A DNA stretch of 20,795 nucleotides from Nemertoderma westbladi. Its lineage: Eukaryota > Xenacoelomorpha > Nemertodermatida > Nemertodermatidae. Shown here one piece after another: positions 1-8,363 of this stretch. The notes beneath the pieces were generated by a model. The model was not told the origin of the DNA, made no database searches, and saw only the letters and a program-made list of their open reading frames with translations. The stretch spans positions 1-20,795 of the forward strand of contig JAUCBJ010007032.1 of assembly GCA_032718475.1 (NCBI GenBank), given 5' to 3'. The translations under genes were made by a program, and so were the position numbers. Every line of letters starts with the position of its first letter. The stretch's first letter is position 1.

Positions 1-226
1 CTCGATGTTGTTGCAATAACTTAGAATAGCAAACTGGGCATTTTTCATTTAAAATATCCATTTTCCAAATTTTAAAGTAAATTGAAAATAATTACCACAA
101 TACACAACAACAACAACAAACAAAACTGTTATACTGTATATACAAATACTACTACAATTTTCGATTATTTAAAAACAACAAAATTTTATATATAATCATA
201 AAATATTTATAATATAGAGGGAAAAG

Positions 227-673
227 TCAAGAATCAATGATATTATCAACATATTCAACATTATCCGCTGATTCTTCAGGTTCGACAAAGGATTCTTTTG
301 AAATCATTACAATAAAGAAAGACATAATTTCGTAGGGACTATGCCGATTTAGCCGTATTTCAAACTTTTCACCAGCTTTGTTGTATTGTGTAATAACAAT
401 AAATCCCTCTATCATGGATAATAGTAAAATGTTGCTTAATTTTCCTCCCTCATGCTCAGCTTTCAGGTTGTAATCTAAAAGATGAATACTATTATCAGAA
501 GCATCAATATCGATTGAGCTTAAAACTTTCCTGGCTTTTTCAGAAAATTCAATTTTATATTTATCATCTCCCTGACGGTAAATTGTATAATCAATAACAA
601 TATAGGCTTGACCATCTTCTGCAAAAAATGAATGCCTTACTATTGGCATAACCATATTGGAATCAGAAGACAT
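227..673 (-). CDS. Hypothetical 148-aa protein, single-exon ORF
   Basis: The ORF starts at an ATG (minus strand) and runs 148 codons to a stop with no interruption, which is long for such AT-rich DNA. The protein is acidic, with no signal peptide and no clear membrane helix. It alternates short hydrophobic strands (AYIVIDYTIY, NILLLSMIEGFIVITQY, IMSFFIVMI) with charged turns, and ends in an acidic tail (EPEESADNVEYVDNIID). This suggests a small, mainly beta, soluble domain. I recognise no family or catalytic motif. No acceptor-like AG lies between the preceding pyrimidine-rich stretch and the ATG, so this ATG is the likely start. No canonical AATAAA is seen just downstream. It could be a small host gene or an ORF from an unrecognised mobile element. 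Confidence 0.45.
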   Translation of the reverse strand: MSSDSNMVMPIVRHSFFAEDGQAYIVIDYTIYRQGDDKYKIEFSEKARKVLSSIDIDASDNSIHLLDYNLKAEHEGGKLSNILLLSMIEGFIVITQYNKAGEKFEIRLNRHSPYEIMSFFIVMISKESFVEPEESADNVEYVDNIIDS

Positions 674-1254
674 TATTTAATTTATTTTATTGTAAATCAA
701 ACAAACAAAGTAAAAACTTTTAAACTAAAACCATTACAAATGATTAATTGCGATTAAAGCAAGAGATTATATATATAAGATATTTTCAAAAATAATACAG
801 GTCTTAAACTGAAAAAAATAGCCTAAATTCGGATTATTGATTGGTTGATTAGCCGGTAGGGAACTACTGTACAGTACAGTACAATTAAATAAAAAATTAC
901 GGTCAAGGTTGAGTAACTATGGAAATGTTCGTATACGTGTAGCTGGAAACGTGGCGGAATTTCACGTATCCTACCGCTGGACTGGTAGGCTGCTTGGTTG
1001 GTTGGTTTGGTGACAGCCGTCGAGGAGTAGCAGTGGGTAAATAACCGTTGAGTTGGCAATCGATATAATATAATATATAATATGTGTGTAGTTGGCTACG
1101 TTGTTGTCATCATCATATACAGTATACAGCGGTGGTGATGTGGCGAAAAGGGGAATAATTGGTGGGTGGGTAACAGCTGTGGATTGAGTGGTGATGTGTT
1201 GGAGGCTAGCCAAGCATCGAGAGGTTAGGCTACGCGAAGATGAATATGCAATGG
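674..1254. other. Gene-free AT-rich stretch
   Basis: No supported gene. The stretch holds simple-sequence patches: an alternating TGTACAGTACAGTACA block near 869-884, TTGG-rich runs near 988-1010, and TATAATATAATATA near 1066-1080. Short open frames on the minus strand here are low-complexity and not convincing. Confidence 0.6.
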
Positions 1255-1607
1255 TTGGTGAAAAATTGCGATTTGAAAAATAGTAGACGTTACCTGATGC
1301 TAAGTGTAGACATCTCGAACACCTGTAAAATAAAGATTGGTGAGTTGTGAGGAGTTATAACGGTCCCGAGTTCGAACCCTGTTGAATATTTTGTTATCTG
1401 AAAAATTGTAAAATTAAATTTAGTTACTGGTGAAAAATAGCGATTTGAAAAATAGTAGAAGTTACCTGTAGACATCCCTAGCGTCTGTAAAATAAAGGTT
1501 GGTAAATATGAAAATACTGGTCGCTGAAAAATAGCGATTTGAAAAATAGTAGACGTTACCTGATGCTAAGTGTAGACACTCGAACACCTGTAAAATAAAG
1601 GTTGGTG
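1255..1607 (+). repeat. Three copies of an ~75-86-bp repeat
   Basis: Copies lie at about 1255-1343, 1428-1503 and 1523-1607. Each begins GAAAAATWGCGATTTGAAAA, continues through TAGTAGA(C/A)GTTACCTG and ends TCTGTAAAATAAAGRTTGGT or close to it. Copies 1 and 3 are nearly identical. Copy 2 lacks an internal ~12 bp. The first two are separated by an insert containing a tRNA B-box-like GAGTTCGAACCC at about 1368-1379. This looks like a dispersed or tandem non-coding repeat family. Confidence 0.75.
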
Positions 1608-1780
1608 ATTGGATGCAGTACTAGCGTTAGGTGACTAATAACGCCTCTAGCGGAATAAGCGGGAACTTGAGAAGTTACCATGGTTACGGATGAAATGCTG
1701 TCATCTGATTGGTTGAAATAATAACGACCACTGGTAAAGGTTGAAATGGTGGCTTCTGATTGGCTGCAGTACTAGAAATG
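1608..1780 (+). repeat. Degenerate GATTGG-TGCAGTACTAG repeats
   Basis: The phrase GATTGG(A/C)TGCAGTACTAG occurs near 1608-1625 and again near 1758-1776. A related TCTGATTGGTTGAAATAATA lies near 1703-1722. These are short direct repeats. The ATTGG cores are inverted CCAAT boxes, but I see no associated transcription start. Confidence 0.4.
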
Positions 1781-1833
1781 GATGGTAATGATGGGCTACG
1801 GGTGACCTTGATGCCGTGTCATAGCATTCTATA

Positions 1834-2049
1834 CTACTTGCCTATGGCAGACCAACGGCGCTTCACTAACTTCGCAAATTGCGAAATCTTTTCTACCAAC
1901 CTAGGTTCTGACACAACCACTGCAGGGGTTGCCCTTCTTACAGTATGAGGGGTTTCAGACCTCGGTCTGGGATTCTCTACACTTTGATCTGAGAAACAGG
2001 CTGTTGTTTCTAGGAGACTATCTGACAGAGTTTGCCTTGTGTCAGCCAT
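1834..2049 (-). CDS. Candidate first coding exon, unknown protein
   Basis: The minus-strand ORF starts at an ATG in a strong Kozak-like context (AAACATGGCT: A at -3, G at +4) and encodes 71 residues. The sequence is of ordinary complexity: a polar N-terminus (MADTRQTLSDSLLETTACFS), a Pro/Arg/Ser linker, then an amphipathic basic stretch (LVEKISQFAKLVKRRWSAIG). The stop follows directly in GGCAAGTAGTAT, where AA|GTAGTA could be a splice donor, so the ORF may be an exon rather than a whole gene. The region is less AT-rich than its surroundings. An overlapping plus-strand ORF (1760-1948) is less protein-like. No homologue recognised, and no partner exon is evident upstream of 1834 in this window. 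Confidence 0.35.
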   Translation of the reverse strand: MADTRQTLSDSLLETTACFSDQSVENPRPRSETPHTVRRATPAVVVSEPRLVEKISQFAKLVKRRWSAIGK

Positions 2050-2186
2050 GTTTGATTGTACAGTCGAATGCCTACTGCTATATTACAGTTAAAGCAAGTC
2101 TAGTAATTCAGTATCACTGTTAGCCTAATAATTAATTACCGATACTGCTACTCAGTGTAGCGTGATATATATATAATATATTAGAA

Positions 2187-2428
2187 TACCGGTATGCTTA
2201 TAGTATATATAAGTATTATTACAGACTAGATTTGTCACAGAGTACCGGTATATAATTTTAGCACAAATATATATAATATATAATAGGCCTATCGTGGATA
2301 CCGGTATACAGCTGACACTTATAATATATAAGTATAATTATGAACTAGAATTAATTACAGAATACCGGCATGATTTCAGCTCAAATTTATAGAAATAAAT
2401 ATAATAAGCCTATGGTAAGTACTGGTAT
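2187..2428 (+). repeat. Two-copy ~112-121-bp tandem repeat with TACCGGTAT starts
   Basis: Units start with TACCGGTAT at 2187 and 2299, and a third start (TACTGGTAT) appears at 2420. The two complete units share, in order, a TATATAAGTAT block, a GACTAG/GAACTAG block, a second ACCGG block and a TAAT-AGGCCTAT / TAAT-AAGCCTAT block. They are diverged but colinear. Non-coding. Confidence 0.65.
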
Positions 2429-2429
2429 G

Positions 2430-3367
2430 TCAATTATTTTTTAGAATAATTGAATTTCTGAATATTTTAGGGTTACTTGGTTACTTGAACTTACTTTATT
2501 ACCGTTATTTAAGCAGTAGTCCAACTGATATCGAGACCTAGTTGTTGTATGGCAGGCCTACTATTTATAAATCGTTTGAGTTGATTTATAATAGATATAT
2601 ACCCGTTTAAATGGGTTTTTATCAATATTTGAAATAAATGTTATTATTTCTGGGGGAGTCACTACACAGAAGCTGTACGCTCTCAGTGAAGTGCTACCTA
2701 TGGGACACTAAAACAGATAATTCTAATTTACCTAAGTTACTTAATACTACAAATTACTTACGATACGGGTGAGATTAAATCTCTAGTTAAACACAACAAA
2801 AATATTACGTACGAATTTTTAGGGTAATTTTACAGGAAGTCTACAAACCAGCCTAACAAAAGGGTTAGAATTCTGGTTATTACAATGGACAGGGTACTAC
2901 GGTATTTGAAAATAATAAGTAGTAGTAAATACACTGCGTTGTCCAGATAGGAAAATACCACCGCCTGACGACCTATAACCGTATCGCTATAGGTACTACG
3001 TTATGTATCACGGATTGTTCCTACCTAGAAGTTAATTACCGCGGACTACCAGATCCAGCGTGCCTATTAACCACTTTACAACACAAATATACTGCCTACA
3101 CACTAATTACTTCGGAAAGCACTGTACACTAAACCCTAAATTAGGTACAAGTACTGGTATAACAAATAATCAGCAGTTAAATATACTTGAACAGTTAAAA
3201 GAACCACGGCATCTGCTGGAGTGACCGAAGCACAAAGTCACCAGTCTTTACCTATGCCAAGCAGCCCGTGTAGTACCGGGGTTAATTTAACTATAACGGT
3301 ATGTGTAACAAACACAATTACTGTAGGAATAAACTTGGGGACATGAATGTTGCGAATAATCGCATAA
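2430..3367. other. AT-rich stretch without recognisable gene
   Basis: Both strands are broken by frequent stops, with no ORF above about 60 codons and no recognised repeat family. I see only scattered short motifs. Confidence 0.6.
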
Positions 3368-3945
3368 ACTCTGAATAATAAATATTACGCTACCCGTACA
3401 GAATACTCAAACAAATACAAACCAAAACGCTGGCAGACTACCACCAAGCCTAAATAAACTACCGTACGTGTAGATTCTGAAATAGTTAGTTAGTATGCGT
3501 TCTAACACGGTAGTACGACTTATTCTTTAAGAGGGGATTGACCTTACCGCTATGGCTGCCCCAACTTACTAACGGAGCTTTATCAGACAAACTCTACACA
3601 CGCAGCAATCTCTTCAGACCTAATAATAGCTAGACAACAATCCAGCCTACAAAATATCTGAGTAATAACTATTACGGTACCTGAACAGACCACACAAACA
3701 AACACAGGCCAAAACGCTGGCAGACTACGATCAAGCCTAAATAAACTACAGTATATGCAGATTCTGAAATAGTTAGTTAGTATGCGTTCTAACACGGTAG
3801 TACGACTTATTCTTTAAGAGGGGATTGACCTTGCAGCATATGGCTGCCCCAACTTACTAACGGCACTCTATCAGACAAACTCTACACACGCCGTAATCTC
3901 TCCAAACCCAACAACAGTCAGACAGCAGTTCAGCCTACAATTATC
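3368..3945 (+). repeat. ~287-bp tandem duplication
   Basis: Two adjacent copies, about 3368-3655 and 3656-3945, align at a constant offset of 287-288 bp. Anchors include CAAAACGCTGGCAGACTAC at 3423 and 3710, the stretch beginning TATGCGTTCTAACACGGTAG at 3494 and 3781 (nearly identical for ~70 bp), and CAGCCTACAA at 3643 and 3931. The truncated start of a third copy (TTATCTGAACAATC) follows. The minus-strand ORF at 3583-3795 spans the junction and is a by-product of the duplication. Confidence 0.85.
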
Positions 3946-4136
3946 TGAACAATCTGAGCAGACTTACACGTCTTCAGCTCAATATTTACTTACTAGGAAA
4001 TAAAACCGACAGAAATAAGTAAAATCTCAATAAAAACCAGGGCGGCCGTTCCCTGATTAAATACTAAGACCTACCGGTATACTATAATCAAAATCGAATA
4101 ATACCAATGTACTTATACTGGAAGTACCGGTTAGGG

Positions 4137-4250
4137 CAGTTGGGCCTACGGACCTACAGAAGTGCCGTTTCTGGCAGTTGGACCTACTGACCTACAGCAG
4201 TACCGGTTCTGGCAGTTGGGCCTACTGACCTACAGAAGTACCGGTTCAGG
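4137..4250 (+). repeat. 38-bp tandem repeat, three copies
   Basis: Exact 38-bp period starting at 4137, 4175 and 4213. Each unit begins CAGTTGG(G/A)CCTAC, continues GACCTACAG, and ends AGTRCCGKTTCTGG or a variant. A partial unit precedes (GAAGTACCGGTTAGGG at 4121). Each unit carries an ACCGGT-like core. Confidence 0.9.
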
Positions 4251-4304
4251 TTTACCGGTCGATCGGTACTTTCAACTTTATTGCTTACTGCAATAAAGTC
4301 AATG

Positions 4305-5430
4305 ACTGTTATTGTACGCGCTTTTGAAGACCTTTAGCAGTTTAACCTGCCAAAATTTATATGTCTTTTGGTTTACAAATATACTTTAGAAGATGACAAA
4401 TATTTAATACCAATAAACACAACATTAGCAGAAGCCAGCCTAGTGCGCGTCCATTCACCCGCTGGATAATCCCGGGAGACTGGATTCTGTCGGCTTAGAT
4501 TATTATTGCAGTGAAGCTTATGGTATTGTATTATTCGATTGATCATTAATAATTAATTTCTGACTAATATTATTTACTTTCGGGAAATATTAACAGTTCC
4601 TTTAGGACGTGGCGCTCTATCTAAGTAAACAGAGATATGACTTATACTAATCACAACGGTAAGTCGGTAAGGCTTATGATTCACGTATGAGGCGCATTCT
4701 TTAGGAAATGCTTAGTTATCAGCCACAATCATGCACACTACCGGTAACGCACAATACTGCTCACTAATTTGCCGACCGTCAATGAATTTTATCATATATA
4801 AAGAGAATAGCAACGGACTCATGTAGGGCCTATCAAATAGCATTAAATTCAATACACACCACAATAATATAAGTCGCAATCGCTATATATATAACCCGCC
4901 TCTCTAACCTGTAGTGTATCAAGAAAATTGGGAAATTTGGGTTCTTTATAAATGTTCTCCAAATAATATTCAATCCACTGATATAAGATATGACAACAGT
5001 AAAAACATTAAGACGGTAGGTTAAGATATGATATGAACAGATATGTACAGCGATATGCACTGATATGGACCGATATGTGAGTTGTTATGAACTGTCGAAC
5101 TGATAACAGTCATACGCTCTATAATCTTAAGCCTACTAATGTTTCTTTCTAGAGCCGTTGTTTCTGGCTTAGACAGCAATAACAACAAAGTATCAGTAAA
5201 AAACTGTAAGACTGAACAATCCCAGTATGATCGGCTCAAAGCTCCACATCGACAGAGAGAATCGCTCTGATTGGCTGAAGCCAAACAAAGAACCATGCGT
5301 CCAATGGCTGTTTCCATTTAAGCAACCAGCTGCTAGATGTCGTAATCTGAATCATCACGGCTAAGCTGTGTAAAAGTATTTGCCGTATTGCGGGTTTTTT
5401 GCCTTACCATGTCCGCTAAAACACGTATAT
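4305..5430 (-). mobile_element. Inverted, diverged copy of the 2-kb TIR element's core
   Basis: This segment aligns in reverse complement with 6650-7735. Anchor pairs are colinear, with coordinate sums near 12,040-12,095: 4331 with 7709 (ACCTTTARCAGTTTAACCTG), 4567 with 7503 (TTTACTTTCGGG), 4690 with 7392 (GCGCATTCTTTAGGAAATGC), 4790 with 7290, 4950 with 7130, and 5255 with 6838 (ATCGCTCTGATTGGCTGA). Small indels and substitutions show this is an old relationship. The CpG-rich terminal repeats of the 6167-8181 element are absent on both sides, so this is either a terminally deleted relative or a separate insertion of the core. No coding capacity is seen. The minus-strand ORFs at 4833-5317 are not convincing. 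Confidence 0.7.
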
Positions 5431-5465
5431 AGCAGAATGACTTTTATGTCCGTTAAAACACCTGT
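5408..5465 (+). repeat. Short direct repeat ATGTCCGYTAAAACAC
   Basis: ATGTCCGCTAAAACAC at 5409 and ATGTCCGTTAAAACAC at 5446, a 37-bp spacing, lie at the right edge of the diverged core copy. Confidence 0.6.
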
Positions 5466-5618
5466 AACGGTACCTTGCGGGCGAGGGGAATATATATACA
5501 GTTAGAGAACCTTTTTTAGAGTATTCCAGCGCCTGGGGGGAAACTGGATTGCGAAGCAAAGGGGCCAGTTATATCCCACAGAAGCTTTTACATCGTTTAT
5601 ATTTGGTTAGAAACCAGC

Positions 5619-6142
5619 GAGGCATTAGTGCCTGTTTAGCCACTTGTGTAATACAGGCAGGGCCAGGGAGACATCAATTCCCTCAACTTTAGTTCTTGTT
5701 GAGTGCTGACGTAACATCCACAATCAAGTGTTTTTATTTATTTTACATACATTAGTATAATAAAGTTTCGATTATTGTAAAACATATTTGAAAATAAATG
5801 CACCATCTATATATAAACAATAATGTTTACATACTGTACTACAGTATAAGCGGCAATGTTCGATTGGTCTTGGGACGTTAGTGCCCGCGAGACATACTGT
5901 AGAACGCACGAGCACTAATGTCTCAGCACCTTTAGTGCCCGCATTCATTGAAGTCGCAGTAGTGTCGCTGGCACTACTGTAATGCCAAAGGACTTTAATG
6001 CCCGCGTGACTTTAGTTCCCGCGACACATTAGTGCCTGCATTGCGACTTAATTTTTAATGTACGTGTACCGGTACCGTATGTAATACAGCTGGCCAGCAG
6101 AGACACTGACACATTAATTCCAGGTCCTACTGGCGTAACTAC
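5619..6142 (+). repeat. Array of TTTAGTGCCCGCG-type motifs and a ~65-bp direct repeat
   Basis: Related 13-mers occur at about 5621 (CATTAGTGCC), 5878 (GTTAGTGCCCGCG), 5931 (TTTAGTGCCCGC), 5989 (CTTTAATGCCCGCG), 6011 (CTTTAGTTCCCGCG) and 6028 (CATTAGTGCCTGC), with an inverted GCACTAATG near 5911. Separately, a stretch with TGTAATACAG, GGCCAG, GAGACA and GTAAC in order occurs at about 5646-5720 and again at 6080-6142. A further motif copy (CTTTAATGCTCGC) lies at 8216, beyond the 2-kb element, as expected if that element inserted into this array. Confidence 0.55.
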
Positions 6143-6158
6143 CGCAAACAAGTCGTTA

Positions 6159-6166
6159 CTTTCTTC
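6159..6166. repeat. Left 8-bp target-site duplication
   Basis: CTTTCTTC directly abuts the left terminal inverted repeat. The same octamer directly abuts the right terminus at 8182-8189. Confidence 0.7.
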
Positions 6167-6173
6167 GGTGTCG

Positions 6174-6296
6174 TCGCGTTACGGCTAATGTCGCGTTACG
6201 GCAAATTTTTTGAGAGATTAGCCGTAACGCGACTTTCAAAATTCGCGGTACGGCTACTCTAAAAGTCGCGTTACGGCTAATTATCGCGTTACGGCT
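6174..6296. repeat. Left subterminal CGCGTTACGGCTAA motif cluster
   Basis: Several copies of TCGCGTTACGGCTAA or close variants lie in direct orientation, with at least one inverted copy (TTAGCCGTAACGCGAC near 6225). They form an internal hairpin within the terminal repeat. Such CpG-rich subterminal repeats are the usual place for transposase binding, which is inference here. Confidence 0.7.
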
Positions 6297-6408
6297 ATAC
6301 TGTCTTGGTTTTACATAGGGTATCATTATCAATATTATTCTATGGTGTTTACGTGCAGATGAGGCCCGAAAAATGTAATGTAATAATGTTTTACAGCATG
6401 GGAGTCTC

Positions 6409-6431
6409 GGGGGGGGGGGGGGGGGGGGGGG
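6409..6431 (+). repeat. Homopolymer G tract (23 bp)
   Basis: An uninterrupted run of 23 G inside the left terminal inverted repeat. Its counterpart in the right repeat is 14 C (7915-7928), so tract length has drifted between the two arms, or one is a sequencing artefact. Confidence 0.85.
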
Positions 6432-8039
6432 ATTTTACCATCTTTCATACTGTATGTTCTTCGACAACCTCACATTCAATATAATATTGTATTCTATGGT
6501 ATTCTTAGTCACTGCCTCAGGCCAGATAGGGTGGGAAACTGGACGCAATAAAAATGTATCCCTCTGCAGGGGAAATTCGACCCAAATAACAGCTGATTAC
6601 TCTCAAAAATAAAACTATAACCTGTTCTATTGTGTTTAGTTTATTGTTTTTGTAAAAGCTTTTGCGGACAAAATAAGTCATTTGCGCAATGCGCTAAATA
6701 CTCTAAAAGAGCTTCGAATGGTGCAACTACGTGTCTGTCAAGAAACACAGAGTTGGGATAACGAAATCTACCAGCTGTTCCTTTGTGTGAGAAATGTTCC
6801 TTTGTTGACATATCTCAGCCAATCAGAGCGATCTCTTTTTCTCTGTGGACAGCGGCCTATGAGATCTGACGCAATGCGGCAGTTTTCCGAGAATTCATGC
6901 TTGATTCAGGATTCATTCGGACGTTCTGACTTTCAGACTTTGCCCTAACATCAGAGGCTAGAGTTATAAGAACGCAAATCTATTAACGCATCGTAACACA
7001 ACTCAACTCACATTGCCTAACATTGCACTACCGAACATAACACATACTGACTGATTTCACCGCACTGTTTTCTAATATACTGTTTTATATTATTGTCAAT
7101 TGCTGTTTATATTAATGGATGTTATATTTGGAGAATACTGATAAATAATCGGAAATCCCCCTCAACTTCTTAATTACTGAGGTTAGCAGAAGGGTGTATC
7201 AGTAGCAATTGTGGTTCAATTTATAGTGGTTTTTGTGTGAAATAAATGCTATTTCATAATCCCAACGTACGTGAGTTGCAATCCTCCTTATATATGATCA
7301 AATCAGTGACAGTCGGCAAATCAATGTGCATTAGTATGTAGTAGTGTGATATTAGTGTGAAGGTTAATAAAGCATTTCCTAAAGAATGCGCCATTTGCGA
7401 TACCCTATTGCCTCTAGTTGTGATTAGTGTAAGTCATAACTCTGTTTGATACTTAAAGCACCACATCCCAAAGGAACTGTTAATATTTCCCCGAAAGTAA
7501 ATATAGTTGTCAGAGATTATATAGTATATAGTAGCGATCAATCGAATAATACAAAGTAGCCTACTGCAATAACTTTCTCTAGAACTGAATCCAGTCTCCC
7601 ACACCGTGGGTCATACGCCGCGCATAGACTGGTTTCAACTGATGTCAATTAGTAAGGGCAATAGTCGATTCAGGAGACACTTAAATTAGCAGGTTAAACT
7701 GTTAAAGGTCTAAAAGCGCGAACAGTTTTGGTTAAAATAACGTGCCACTGTAACCTGCTCCTTTCCCTAAAGTGAGAATTTAACATTGAGGCGGGATATT
7801 AATTCGCCAAGGTGGGTTTTGCGTCGAGTTTCCCCCCCTGTCTCCCTCAGGCACAGATACGGATTACAGCCAATAATAGCAGTCGAAGAAGCAATGAGTG
7901 GTTTTGTGGAACAACCCCCCCCCCCCCCTGGATACTCCCATGCTGTAAAACATTATTACATTAAATTCTCATCGGTACGTAAACCCCATAGAATAATATT
8001 GTCTGATAATGATTCCCTATGTAAAACCAAGACATTAGA

Positions 8040-8175
8040 TTAGCCGTAACGCGACAAGTAGCCGTAACGCGACTTTTTGAGTAGCCGTACCGCGATTTTC
8101 AAAGTCGCGTTACGGCTACTCTGAAAATTAGCCGTAACGCGACTTACCGTAACGCGACATTAGCCGTACCGCCAC
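8040..8175. repeat. Right subterminal TTAGCCGTAACGCGAC motif cluster
   Basis: Mirror of the left cluster: five or more copies of TAGCCGTAACGCGAC and variants, plus one opposite copy (GTCGCGTTACGGCTA near 8104), ending at the right terminus. Confidence 0.7.
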
Positions 8176-8181
8176 TGCGCC

Positions 8182-8189
8182 CTTTCTTC
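8182..8189. repeat. Right 8-bp target-site duplication
   Basis: CTTTCTTC directly follows the right terminus and is identical to 6159-6166. Confidence 0.7.
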
Positions 8190-8350
8190 AAACTTCAAAA
8201 GGACAACTTCCCAGACTTTAATGCTCGCACGTCTTTAAGTTTATCTTTTTACTTCCCATTTATGATTAAAAAATTAGTTAGTATATCCTCGTTAGACATG
8301 GCAGTATTTATTTCATACATATGCAGTGCATTAGTAAAGAATTCCATTAC

Positions 8351-8362
8351 TATTTTGATAAT
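8351..8362. repeat. Left target-site duplication of the LINE
   Basis: TATTTTGATAAT precedes the 5' truncation point of the LINE and recurs exactly at 11124-11135, directly after its 3' microsatellite tail. The leading TA could belong to the TAG tail, so the duplication is 10-12 bp. Confidence 0.7.
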
Positions 8363-8363
8363 A

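Larger units (their letters stand above)
6167..8181. mobile_element. Non-autonomous DNA transposon with ~390-bp terminal inverted repeats
   Basis: The two ends are reverse complements: GGTGTCGTCGCGTTACGG on the left against GGCGCAGTGGCGGTACGG on the right (read inward), followed by identical CTAATGTCGCGTTACGG. The repeat continues inward to about 6560 and 7800, with anchors GTCTTGGTTTTACATAGGG / CCCTATGTAAAACCAAGAC at 6302 and 8016, and the G23 tract at 6409 facing the C14 tract at 7915. An 8-bp duplication flanks it exactly. The interior (about 6560-7800) has no credible transposase, so the element depends on another copy. An 8-bp duplication fits hAT, P or Merlin-like enzymes, but the terminal bases do not let me choose. 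The core is related to 4305-5430 in inverted orientation. Confidence 0.8.

Noticed and set aside
4833-5317. Two overlapping minus-strand ORFs in the diverged core copy
   Set aside because: Composition follows AT-rich repeats, the frame is not conserved in the inverted partner, and no domains are seen.
6682-6948. 88-codon plus-strand ORF in the 2-kb element
   Set aside because: It lies in the inverted core; the matching inverted copy at 5130-5400 does not preserve the frame, and no transposase motif is present.
7786-8043. 85-codon plus-strand ORF
   Set aside because: It spans the C14 homopolymer and the right terminal repeat. The frame depends on tract length and has no homology signal.
8262-8362. 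N-terminal part of the ORF beginning at 8262
   Set aside because: It lies upstream of the LINE target-site duplication, so it is fortuitous host sequence fused in frame to the LINE, not part of the endonuclease.
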